Assembly: GCA_036346255.1 (NCBI GenBank)
Contig: CM070633.1
Span: 19,282,001 to 19,346,000 of the forward strand
DNA from: Ampelocalamus luodianensis
Lineage: Eukaryota; Streptophyta; Magnoliopsida; Poales; Poaceae
DNA: 64,000 bases
Reading direction: 5' to 3'
This document shows, in pieces, positions 31,204 through 42,198 of the stretch (the stretch's first letter is position 1; each line of letters begins with the position of its first letter). The notes beneath the pieces are model-generated. The model saw only the letters and a list, made by a program, of their open reading frames with translations, did not search any database and was not told where the DNA came from. A program made the position numbers and the translations under genes.

Positions 31204-33173
31204 CCCTTTTCTTGCCCAAACCCTAGCCGCCCCTCCCCCTTCTCCCCTCTTGTGCCGCCCCTCCTCCTCCCCTCTCTCTTGCGCCGCCTCTCCTCCCCTC
31301 TTCCTTGGTTGAGCCACCTCCCCGGCAGCTCCTCCTGCGATCTTCAAGGGTAACAAAGAGGTTTCTTCGCTGTTCTTTTGGTTTTAGATGCGTTTACGGT
31401 TTCATTTAGCAGATCGTTTAATTTTGCTGCTAGATTGCTTTTCTGTCCAGTTTAGTGCATGGTAATTTTCGCATCCTTAGAAGCATAATTTGGGAATCCC
31501 GTCTCCTAGAGAAGTGTGTATATTGTTCTTAGCTTTCAGTGGCCGCTAAGAACACCGGATTCCGACATTCGAGTTAAAAGTTATGGTATTTTTAGTGTTT
31601 ACTGTCCAGAATCCTGACGAGAATCTGCAGTCATCTTGTTTAATAAATAAGAAATTGTTAATTGTCAATTAGAACTTGGGATCTCCTAGAGAGTTGTAGG
31701 TTATCTCATTACCTTTCATTGATGACAAGAATCACATCATTTGGACCTCTGTAGCGAAAGTTATGATAATTTAATTGTTGCTGTCCAGAGACCCGACGCG
31801 AGAATTGATACTCTGTTGTTTGGTTTGGTAGGGCTAGTAAAGGGCCAAATCAGAGAACCTCACCAACTAGGTTTAGAAGGGGAATTCAATAAACTTTTCA
31901 GATTGTCCAAGATCACTCCATTTGGATTTCTGTACATTTAGTTATGATTTTTCGAAGGGGGCTGTTCTCTGGAAAAGAAAACTGACAGCTAGCAATAGAG
32001 TTGGGGATCGCGTTTAGTAGACGATGTGCTCATTTTGTGTTTATGGTTTTGTTATTAGACTTACATGGTAGCCTTAGCATGTCTCAATTGTATGTCCAGG
32101 TGTGGGTTTGGCTCCGGGAGCAGTACCTTATCCTCGACATCCACCTTCGCACGGTTGAGGCAAGTGCAAATTAGCAGATAGATGATGAATGAGTGATGAT
32201 ATTGATTGTGTGATATGAATGTTGCCGTTATTGTTGGTTGGGAGTATGGAAATGAGTTATTTATGATCTTACTAATGAAATACAGGTCTATGATGATGAC
32301 TGAGTTGTTTATGTTCTCGTTACCTGCATTGCTTGTCTATGTTAAAGTATGACTTATAGATGTTCTTACTTCCTACAATGCATGTTTCGATGAATATTAG
32401 ACATGATTCATATGCATCATGGTTCGATCATTGAGGCTTGGTCACGTGGTGACCAAGCAATGCTTTCAGGTCCCCATCATGCTTTGGACGGGCTTATTGT
32501 CCCCACATTCGGAGAATGTGGGCTTGTGGTCCCTATGCCAATGGGCATAGGCTCGAGTATGCATCGACGGATGCATACTCCGCATTACCTGTAAAAATGC
32601 AATATGATATGTGATGTGCATTTGAACATTTGCATCCATGTGCATATGAAATGTTTGGTTATGAGATTCGAGAATGTGGCCTATGGATAATGTAGAAGAT
32701 TATGTTTATGTTTGTTGTCATGATTATGCCAATGTTCCTCAATGTTGTACTTTGCTGAGTCTTGGGCTCACGCTTGTTTAATTGTTTATTTTTAGGTACT
32801 CCAGGCAGAAACATCATGCATGGGTGGAAGTAGATTCGTATGGATGCACACACTACGACTCATACTAATGGAAGAACATCATATTGCGAACATTCTTAAA
32901 CAAACAGACTAGTTGAGAATTATTCTTGATTTGGATTAATGGTTTATTTATCGTTGTGATAGTGGTATTAACATATTTTGATTATGTCTTGTTTCATTTG
33001 CGTATCAAGTTTTGCATGGTTGAATGAAATTAGCTATTGAAATAATGGGTATTGTCATATTAGATCTGTTGTTTCCTTAGTATAGTTATCTATACAAAGG
33101 AGACTCTGCCGAAAATTCAGTTGTTAATGTCTAGTTAGTAGCATTCTGGGTCCCTTCTGGACTGGGTGTTACA
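31204..33173 (+). repeat. Element D 3' LTR, right part
   Basis: This continues the D LTR from CCCTTTTCTTGCCC, matching 16652-18617, and ends correctly with GGGTGTTACA. The hairpin array is at 32434-32595 and the donor-like AAGG|GTAAC at 31350. The TSD TGCAC follows at 33174-33178. Confidence 0.9.
32434..32595. repeat. Tandem hairpin array in D 3' LTR
   Basis: Same order as 17881-18045, including TTGGTCACGTGGTGACCAA. One change (CCCCATCATGC) disturbs the second stem. Confidence 0.85.
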
Positions 33174-34985
33174 TGCACTATGATAACATTCTTCATATGC
33201 AGGAATTCAACATATTCTCATTAACATGTAAGCATTAACAACAACATCATATATGAATAAACTTATTCATACTTCTAGCATTCCACATCATTGATATTCA
33301 AAGCATTCTAGCACCCATGAATAGCACAATTAATCATAATACTAGCAAACTTGAACAATCACTCATGAATATCAATTAATCATTTCTCTAGTATTCACCA
33401 TCCTTACATCATACTTATCACACTATCAACCTTGCATGGCTATTACGCATCAAAGTATTAGCATCCTCTATCCAACAGTCATAATTATTCACTCAAACAG
33501 AGTACTTGCATTCACCAAGATAAATTGGAACTCATCACCATAACATCCATGCCTAGCTATTATGAGCCAAACACAAACAGTCACAGCAGACAAGCATAAA
33601 TATACAATAGCCCGAATACTTGCCTTAACCGTGCTAGAACGGTGGACGCGAAGAGGGCGCTGCCCCTCGGATCACGCTCCCACCTGAACATAAGGATAAC
33701 CCCAATCTAAGACCAACATACTGGACCCAAATCATATATAACAACACCATAGAACTCGCTAAACTCTCAAGTGTTAACAAAACCTCCAATTTCTAGCGAT
33801 CGCTTTGGTGATCACAGGGAACAGCCAAATACTAAAATGCATAACTTTCTGCTCAGGAGTCCAACTAAGATGCTCTTAGACTTTCTGAAAAGGTAATTGA
33901 ATTACCTAAATAAACCTAGTTGGGGAGCCCTTTTGATTCTGCCCTTAACTACCCGTATCAAACCAATCCATCAGACAGCAGAATTCTCGTCGGGTTCTCT
34001 GGACAGTACGCTAAAACCACCATAACTTTTGCTACGAAAGTCCAAATTTCGTGTTCTTTATCTCTCTGAAAAGGTATGAAAATTACACACAGTTTTCGTT
34101 ATACTGAGATCCCCTGATTCTCCTTTTAAATAGCAGTTTTAACCAGATTACCACAGACTGCCAGAAGCTGACAGAATTACCAGGCAGCGATACTAAAAAA
34201 TTCATAACTTCCTGACCGTTAATCGGATTTGGGTGATCTTGGTGGCCACTGAAAGCTAAGAACATAATCTACGTATCTCTAGGAGACCAAAACGCCTAAT
34301 TCGGCTTCTAAATATATTAAACTGGCCGCGCAACGTTCTGGACAGAATTGAACAGAGAACAGAATTTAGCCGATCCAATCGATCTAATAGCAATCACCTC
34401 TAATGACTATCACACATCGCAAGAAACCCATCATTACCCTTGACGACGTGCTGGACGACGACGAACAGGCCCCGAAGAAGATCCTCCTCCTTCTCCTCTC
34501 TTCCTTCTCTTTTCCCTTTTCTTCTCCCTTCTCTTCTTTTCCCCTTCTTCTTCCTCCTTGGCCGGCTGCAATGGAGCTTCCTCTTCCCTTTGGCCAGCAG
34601 CAATGGGGGTGGAGGGGAGGTAGGGAGGAGGGGGTTGGGGCACCGGTTGGAGGAGGGGAGGGGTGAGGGAGGTGGCAGCCGCAAGGGGGGGGAGTGGGGC
34701 GTGAGGGAGGTAGGGAGAAGGGGGTTGGGGCACCGGTTGGAGGAGGGGAGGGGGCGGCTAGGGTTTGGGGGTGGAAGTGGCAGCCCCCTCCCTCCCTTGG
34801 CCGGCCACCCTTGGTCCCTCTTGGGCCAAGGCCCAAGCCCAAGTTGCCGAAAAACTACGATTTCCCCCCTCTACAACTGCAGCAAAACACTCTTTCCAAT
34901 TAGTCCCTCCCGAAATTCCGTTTAACTCTCTCCCGAACATCTAATCTTTCCTGACTAAAGCTTAACACAGTTTCGGGGTATTACA
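33174..34985 (-). repeat. Solo LTR C, 5' part
   Basis: On the minus strand this is the head of the LTR, from TGTAATACCCC (34985). It has TTGGGCCTTGGCCCAAGAGG (about 34823-34840), CTAGGGTTT in plus orientation (34758-34766), a GC-rich leader with donor-like CAAGG|GTAAT (GT at 34437), and a CAAGTAT/GGTTAAGGCAAGT block near 33620. GC-rich open frames at 34384-34925 are compositional. Confidence 0.88.
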
Positions 34986-36210
34986 GTAGTACCAAGATGT
35001 ACCAAGATCTGAAAAAAGGCTGTGGTGGAGCCAAATAAAGCGTCAGATCGCTCAATATGTTGCCGAGTGTGATGTATGCCAAAGAGTCAAAGCTGAGAAT
35101 TTGAAGCCGGTGGGTACTCTACAATCCCTGCCCATTCCCATGTGGAAATGGGAAGAAGTTGGCATGGATTTTATCACCGGCCTCCCTAGGACTCAAGTTG
35201 GGTCTGATTCTATATGGGTGATTGTCGACCGTTTGACGAAAGTTGCTCACTTCATTCCTGTCAAGACCACCTACCGCGGGGACAAGTTAGCAGAGCTTTA
35301 TATTGCAAGAATCGTTTGTCTCCACGGTGTTCCTAAGGTGATAGTTTCCGATCGAGGTCCTCAATTCACCTCCTATTTCCGGGGATACTTGCATAAAGCA
35401 ATGGAGACCAAACTATCTTTCAGCTCCGCATACCATCCACAAACAAATGGACAAACTGAAAGGGTGAATCAAATTTTAGAAGACCTTCTCCGAGCATGCG
35501 TGCTGTCCTACAGCAAGAACTGGGAGAAATGTTTACCGTTTGTGGAATTCTCCTACAACAATAGCTTCCAGTCAAGCATTCAAATGTCACTGTTCGAGGC
35601 ATTGTATGGGAGAGCTTGTAGGACACCCTTGAACTGGTCTAAAGCCGAGGAAAGGCCATTTTATGGTCCAACCTTGGTAGAGGATGCGGAAGAACAAGTT
35701 CGGGTCATTCGTGAGTGACATCGGACGACTCAATCACGTCAGAAGTCCTATGCCGACCGCCGTCGTCGCAACTTGAGTTTTGAGGTGGATGATCATATCT
35801 ATCTTAAAGTTTCTCCAATGAAAGGAACACATCGTTTCCATGTAAAAGGCAAATTGGCACCTCGCTACATCGGACCTTTCCGAATTCTAGCAAAGATGGG
35901 ACCGGTTGCTTATCGAATAGAATTGCCACCATCACTTGTGGAAGTGCACGATGTTTTCCATGTTTCCCAACTGAGGAAGTGTCTTCGTGTCCCGACCGAA
36001 GCAACTGAGCTGGAAAAACTTGACTTGCAACCTGATCTTTCTTATCGGGAGCACCCGATTCGCATTCTTGAAGAGAAGGAGCGCAAGACACAAAATCGCA
36101 ATATCAAATTGATCAAGGTTCAGTGGAGCAACCATACTGAAGATGAAGCAACATGGGAGCGTGAAGATCAAGTGCGAGCTAACTATCCAGATCTTTTTCT
36201 TTCTACTTGA
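34986..36210 (+). pseudogene. pol: Element A integrase and chromodomain
   Basis: Integrase inserts the cDNA into host DNA. The frame resumes after C with KMYQDLKK; one base is lost in the A run near 35015, then it continues in a single frame. The Cys pair of the HHCC finger is CDVC (35068-35079). The DDE core is present: Asp in GMDFITG (35167-35169), Asp in VSDRG (35350-35352) and Glu in QTERV (35458-35460), giving DD35E spacing. TGA interrupts at 35716. The open frame continues with KGKLAPRYIGPF (GPY/F-like) and ends with a chromodomain-like segment (KVQWSNHTEDEATWE, about 36115-36160), a chromovirus hallmark that can direct insertion to marked chromatin. Stop at 36208. Confidence 0.92.
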
Positions 36211-36380
36211 AGTGTCTTCAAATCAAGAAAGGAAAGTTTAAACAAAGCAACGGGAAGGAAATATGTAATAGCCATTTCTTGTAGCCTTACAAAGATATCT
36301 TAGCACAATCTTTGAAGGAAATCAAGACAACAGATGTTATGTTTTCTTTTCGAACCTTCCTATCCATCTTCCACCCTACC

Positions 36381-36417
36381 GATCTCGGGGTCGAGATCTT
36401 TTGTAAGGGGGGAGGTT
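36381..36417 (+). promoter_or_regulatory. Element A polypurine tract with adjacent hairpin
   Basis: The hairpin GATCTCG-gggt-CGAGATC (36381-36398) is followed by TAAGGGGGGAGGTT, touching the 3' LTR at 36418. The stem differs in sequence from group II but not in shape or position. Confidence 0.88.
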
Positions 36418-39400
36418 TGTCACACCCCAAATTAATAAAGAGGTTTATTATGCATCTTATTAGCATGCATCATGTTTTGAAACCTTTCATTTGAATATTG
36501 TACTTGGAAAATCTCAAAATACAAATAAAACATACACTTTAAATTGAACTCCAAACTAAAAAATGAAATAAATGCTACGAAAGCATCTCTAGAAATAATT
36601 TATTCAAATATTATATTAATTATCACGAATTAATATAATTTTTCCCAAATTTTTGGGACTGGTTTGAACCCTAAGAAAATTCAAACACCATTAAAAGACC
36701 TAGCCTAAGTTTGAATTTATATATTACAAAATATGTCATGAGTAGTAGGGTTCAATAATTTTTATGGATACTAGACCTACCCAGGAACCCCTGTGATTTA
36801 TGTCACATTTGTAGGAATTTTATTTCTATTTTTAAGCCCCTGGTCAAAGTAGGGAAAACAATTTAAATCCTGGTCAAAACCTTGGACCCAAACCAGTCGC
36901 ACTATTCCCTGGGCTCGAGTCCGACTTGGTGAGCCGACTCAGCCCGACCGCCTAAATGCACCGACGCATGCGGACCCTTGGATCTGAGATCGACGATCCA
37001 GATCTCGCCACTTTTGGGCAGTTCAAAACAGCGCTTAACGATCTCATCCACCCGATCCTGATCTAACGGTCTACATTCAGCCACGTAGCGATGGCATACC
37101 GCAGCGCCTGGAGTCGCTGTCACCACAGGCCCGCCTGTCAGGCCCTTCTTCTTCCTTGGGCAGGCGCGCGCTCAGGCGCTGTAAACCATGTGGCTGCGCC
37201 CTTCTGCTCCGAGCCGTTGGGGCTCCGTCACGTCGTCAATCCACCGCCCCAATTGACCATCCCCGGAGCTTCGGCAAGTGACGCCGGCTCTTCTCCATCA
37301 TCTTTCCATGCTTAAGTCACCCCTGAACGCCTCCTTCTTCCTCATCTTTCCTCTCGGGTCTGAGGAAGTAGAAGCTTGTGCTTGCTCTCTACCCGGGTGA
37401 GTTTCCTCCGCATGGTTCCCCTCATCTCTATGATCCATGCCAGTTCCATTTTTGCTAATCATGGACTTTGGTTCCTCTTGTAGCTCCCGGGCCACAGTGG
37501 TGCCATTGGAAGCTCTAGAGCACGCTCCGGAGGACACCTCTGCGTCATCTTCGTCTCTGGTGAGATCCTCCCCAGTTCTTGCGCGTCACTTTGTGTGCTA
37601 GGTTATAAGGGGTAGAACCCCTCACATGATTTGTTGTTTAATGCACATGAGCTCTGTGATACCTGGTTTTCTGATTCACGGTCGTGGGAGCTCGTCTTTT
37701 TCCCCGACACCGGCACGGTGAGTTCCCCGTCGATACAACCCTCTGGGACCATCTCATGGATGTCCTGGTTTTGCTCCCACCACACATTGTTCTCCGTTGT
37801 CCCCAGAACGTTCCCGCCGCGGTGACCTCCTCCTCGCTGCCGCTGGTTTCTACCGCCGGAGCTGAAGACGAAGACCCTTGGTCCCCGTGCCTCTCCTTCA
37901 GCGTCACTTGAACCCCAGGAGTTTGGATCTAGCACCCATTTGCCTCGGAGTGGTTTCTGCCTCGTGATCTCTCGGCACCGTATACACCTCCTCCGCTCGA
38001 CTCCGCCGCCGGCGCGCCACCGTGCCTCTTCTCCGGCAAAATCACCACCGGAAGGTAGTCCTTGCTATTGCCTTTCTGTTTTGACTAGGTCTTTGCACTC
38101 TCCGACCTTCCCTCACCGCCGACGAGCACGGCAACGCCGCAGCCGCGCCATTTCCTGTTGTCGAAAGGTTACGGCCGAAAACAGTGAGTTTTTTCGGATT
38201 AGTTAGCACTAATGGTTGTAGTTAATTAGTCCTGAGTCTATGACTTGTGGGCCCTAGTGTAGTTTAAGTGGATGCATTCTTTGTAAAATACGTTTTCGCT
38301 AAAAGGAAGACGTATATCCCTAGCATGCTTAGAACAGGTGTACGTTTTAGTGTTCTGAAAACGTATTCTTGGAAATACGCCTTCAGCTTTGCCCCCGGTC
38401 CCACCCGTTAGAGGCTGTGGCTAGGTTAGCACTCGGTAGAAAAAGTAATCAATACTTTTTGAAATTCAAAATCTGTTATTTGCACACTGAGAATTGGCAT
38501 TAACTTCTAAAATACATAACTAAATCACCTCAACTCCAAAATGAGTGAAACCACTTCTGATAATTTTCATATTTAATGAACTTTATATTAAAATTGGTTT
38601 CAAACTTGTCTTTGCAACAGAGAGTATTATTTTGGAGATTGATCCTTTAACACTATTATTTGTACAATAGAAAAATGCTGATAACTTTAAAAATTCATAA
38701 GTAATACTTGGAAACTCCAAAAACAGTGAAATCAGTTTTGATAATTTCTATTTCAAATGAACTTAATTATAAAAGTGGTTTCAAACTTAATTCTGTCCTA
38801 GAAACTATAGTTTTGGGAAAATGATCCTAAAGGGTATTATTTTCACACTATTAATGCTGATAACTTTAGAAATCAATAACTAAATCATGCAAACTCCAAT
38901 TGAAGCAAACTCAACTGTTTTGAACTTGTAATAATATTTCCTATTTATCCATGTAATCCATTTACTCACCACTGCTCTACAAAATTTCACCTCATAATTA
39001 AATTACATAAATGGAGGCATATTGAAATCTGAAATTCAAACCATCATAACTTTCATATACTAAATCAAAATGAAATAATTATTTCACCAAAAATCATCCT
39101 TAGCTACTGTAGAAAAATCATGCATTTTTGAGCATCTTGATTTTTGGAGTATTTCTCGGTGTTTATTCGGTATTGTGTTTATATAGATTCCGAGCTCATT
39201 GATATTGACTCTTAAACTACTGAGGGAGAGCAATTAGCCTACTAGCAAGGCAAGCATCCTTTGAACTTTCTTTGTGCATTATATTTTATCCCAGTTTTGT
39301 TAGGGTAGATGCAATCATAATTGCTTGCATGCTATTTTGATATTGTCGCTATTTTTGTGATGAATAGTTAGACACATCCTATATTCTTATCATTGTGGCT

Positions 39401-41017
39401 ATTCATGAATTATTCCAGTACTGAAATGCTTATGATAGGATGTGTGAAATTATATTGTTCGGGTATGCTTAGCCATGCAAGTCTAGAAACGGTAGTCTGA
39501 TTGCCGGGAATAACCCAACAATCATGGGATAAACACAACTCTCATTATATATTTTTGGTTTCAGATCTTAGTATCTATTTTATGAGTTAAATTTTGACAT
39601 TTTAAAGAAATGTTTGGTCTGGACAAGTGTTGGTTAGTGATGGTGCTTTGTGCACGAGCCTTGGGTAAGTGGTGGACTTGTCTAGACAATTAAGGACCGA
39701 ACTTTGGGTACCTATTGTTCAAGCAACACTCGTGCTATCACACGCGGTATATGGGTACTGTATGGTTAAGTAGGGGGATGGTTTTGTTGTGTTGAGTCCC
39801 ACGGTGGTGAAATTGTAAGGGCACAGGACCGAGAAATCCTATGTTTCCTTTTGGGCCGATAGGATGGAGATGTTAACGTCTTGTGTTTCCTAGGAGCCCT
39901 GGGTTGAGGGACTTAGCTCAATGGGATCCTCTTGCTAAAAACGACCATATCTTGATTTACCTGGCCGGCATACCATAGGAAGTATGCTATATTCGGAGGC
40001 ATCTGGAGGCTTACGGGCTAATCAAGTCGTGTGGGTAAAGTACTACACCCCTGCAGGGTATAAATCTATTCGAATAGACGTGTCCACGGTTATGGACGAC
40101 CGCTTGAAATTTGTGGCTGCTTATTGTTAGACTTGGTATTAAAATTGTGATTAAACTCGGTATCGACATGAATGGGCTATTCATGTTTGGTGTTGTATCA
40201 AAGTGGACAGCCACTTTGCCATTTGTATGATTTATTTGTTATTGAATTCATTACTTATTCACATGTTTTACTTCTACTTCAAATCTGAATTTGAAATGGC
40301 ACTTGAAAAACTAGTATGTGTAGGTTGTAACTTGTTGCGTCTCTTTCGCAAAGCTAAGCCAATATGAGCCCTTCCTTTGAATGACCTTATGCATAAATAT
40401 TTTTATTTGTGTAAGACTTGCGAGTACTCTTTTGTACTCAGCCACATGTTTGCTGGCTTTTACAGGTGAGGAGGATATTGAGACCGATGAGCTTGTCGAT
40501 GTCGATTTAGGCGACCGATGAGTAGTGTGCTATCTTTAGCTCCCAGTCGGTTGCCGATGGGTTATGTGGCATGCCACTGCAGGCATTTTGGTTTATTTAC
40601 TTGCTTCTGCTATGAACTTGTTTAATTTGGCCGGTCGGCCACTTATGTAGTTGTAAACTTGAAACTGTGATGTATAACTTTTGTACTATTTATGTATGAG
40701 CGTTGTATGGATGTGATCGACGTTGTAATAGGAGTATGAATATATTGGTCACTGATCTTGGGAGCCAATATAGGTCATGCTCGCTGTTCATGGCTTCCTA
40801 TTTAACTCGCTAAGTGTAGTGCTTGACTGATTGGAGAACCGACAATCATGTAGTGCTCGCAGAGGAGCGGCGTGCATGATCATCGGGGCTCTAGATTTTA
40901 GTTAAGCCTCTCATTTGGACTGAGTTAAGTTGGAATTCATTTACTAGAGATCTAGAGTTATGTCCCTAAGACCTTGATTAGTCTCGGTCTTACGGAGATA
41001 ACTCCGGGGTCCCCACA
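36418..41017 (+). repeat. Element A 3' LTR, complete
   Basis: This is a 4.6 kb LTR from TGTCACACCCC to GGGGTCCCCACA. A GC-rich section (36895-38200) has several GTGAGT donor-like sites (for example near 37397 and 37718). AT-rich sequence follows. Blocks shared with the W LTR are CAATTAAGGACCGAAC (39687-39702) and the palindrome CTATTCGAATAG (40066-40077), just after ACCCCTGCAGGGT. Short open frames at 37298-38206 are in the GC-rich part and show no domain. Confidence 0.88.
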
Positions 41018-42198
41018 GACTTAGATCATTGTGTTTTGTGGTACCAAATAAAAGTTAGGAAATATCTAAGTCGTTAGTACCAAAGATGGCAGAACTATCT
41101 TCGGAGATAAAAACAAGGGTTTAGATGAAGTAATCTGAACTTCCGATCACCTGAGAATTTATGGGTAATTGTGTGTAGATTCTAGAGAACGTGAATTCAT
41201 GATTTTTGGAGTCTTATAACAAATGTTATGGTCTTCCTAAGATGACTATCTGTTTTAGACAGATTGGTAATTGGGAAGTAGTTGTCTCGTTTCGGATTGC
41301 GAATAAAAGCGAATAAATTTATCTAGTTTTATTGCTTTGATGTGGGAAATTGAATGGTATGCTTTGCATGCTTTACGAATGCCAGGTGGTGGTGAGAACC
41401 TGGGGATAGAGCCCTCTTTTTGTCATCACTCGTCCCGCGGTTGAGGCAAGTGCAAGCAGTGTAGAGTATTTGTGGTGTTATATTCATGATAATTGCCATG
41501 GTTTAATTGTATGGAATTTTATCTATGTTTTTGGTGCTGAATGTTATTCTCTCATGATGGATTGAGAATATTAAGTTCATTTGCATCATGGCATTCATTT
41601 ATTTGAGTCTTGGACTACGTGGTAGCTAAAGACTGATTCTCTTGATGTCCCCATCATGAAATGGACGGGCATGGGTCGCCACACTCGTGGAGTGTGGGCT
41701 TGAGGTCCGTGTGCCTAAGGGCTTAGGCTTGAGTATGCATCGACGGATGCACTACTCCGTATTACCGGTAATTGCAAAGAAGAAAGAAAGTTGCATTTTT
41801 GGCATATGCATTGCATGAAAGTGGTTCATTTGCTGATGACAATATGAGGATTTTGTTATATTCCATACATGTGTATGTTTTGATTACTTCATTGCTGTAC
41901 TTTGTTGAATCGTGGACTCACTCTTGTTGTTGATGCTTTCTTTAAGCACTTCTCGAGGAAGCGACGTTCATGCGAAGGGTTAGATTTTGGTGCACTTCAC
42001 ACATGATCAACCTTGGCAAATAAAAATAGCCGTTTACTTAAATTTAAGTGATCCTACTATTAATTTTATTCTCAGATAGTCTCATCCTTCATGATGTTTG
42101 AGTTATTTGTAATTGGATTAGTCAAGTCTGTCTGGTGGACAATACTATTATGCTTTAACATTTTAGATCTTGATTTACTTACTCTTACATGCTAGAAT
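41018..42198 (+). mobile_element. LTR element Z, right part of group II LTR
   Basis: This starts with the A target duplication (GACTT) and continues the LTR left at 2334. It has CGGTTGAGGCAAGTGCA (about 41442), the hairpin array (41607-41770) and the GACTCACTCTTG block (41912). X is inserted at 42199 before the LTR end is reached, so the end lies outside the window. Confidence 0.75.
41607..41770. repeat. Tandem hairpin array in LTR Z
   Basis: The stems include CCACACTC/GAGTGTGG, GTGCCTAAG/CTTAGGC and GTATGCATCG/CGGATGCA. They are spaced by GTCCCC, GTCGCC and GGTCCG, which are decayed forms of the usual spacer. Confidence 0.75.

Larger units (their letters stand above)
16471..33173 (+). mobile_element. 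Element D: complete group II Ty3/gypsy retrotransposon, decayed
   Basis: The 5' LTR is at 16471-18620, the internal coding region at 18621-23516, and the 3' LTR at 23517-23701 plus 31204-33173, interrupted by E. The two LTRs are each about 2.15 kb. The target duplication TGCAC lies at 16466-16470 and 33174-33178. The domain order Gag, PR, RT, RNase H, integrase, chromodomain fits a chromovirus. Its Gag starts with an Arg-Gly repeat and differs from the Gag of A and W. The LTR copies differ by scattered substitutions in spot comparison, and integrase is heavily frameshifted. Confidence 0.9.
15673..34985 (-). mobile_element. Solo LTR C (group II), split by element D
   Basis: On the minus strand the LTR begins TGTAATACCCC at 34985 and ends GGGGTGTTACA at 15673. 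Removing D (16471-33173) leaves one LTR of about 2.6 kb with no internal region. It is flanked by the perfect 5-base duplication GTAGT. This is the signature of a solo LTR formed by recombination between the two LTRs of a full element. Its sequence is closest to the X LTR: both have the stretch with CAGACTGCCAGAA and its surroundings, and both have the CTCTTCGCGTCCACC block. Confidence 0.9.
2335..41017 (+). mobile_element. Element A: Ty3/gypsy chromovirus-like retrotransposon, nested and decayed
   Basis: The 5' LTR begins TGTCACACCCC at 2335 and the 3' LTR begins with the same head at 36418. The right end is GGGGTCCCCACA at 41017. The flanks are AACTT (2330-2334) and GACTT (41018-41022), an imperfect 5-base target duplication. 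Inside, in sense order, are an extra ORF, gag, protease, RT, RNase H, integrase and chromodomain, then a polypurine tract. It contains two later insertions: B in the 5' LTR and C (with D and E inside it) in pol. The primer-binding site and most of the 5' LTR are missing because of a deletion at the B junction. Many nonsense codons show that it is inactive. Gag and Pol are closely related to those of W. Confidence 0.88.

Noticed and set aside
37298..38206. Possible captured host exon in the A 3' LTR
   Set aside because: GC-rich with donor-like sites, but no protein motif and no clear single frame. It is better read as LTR leader sequence.
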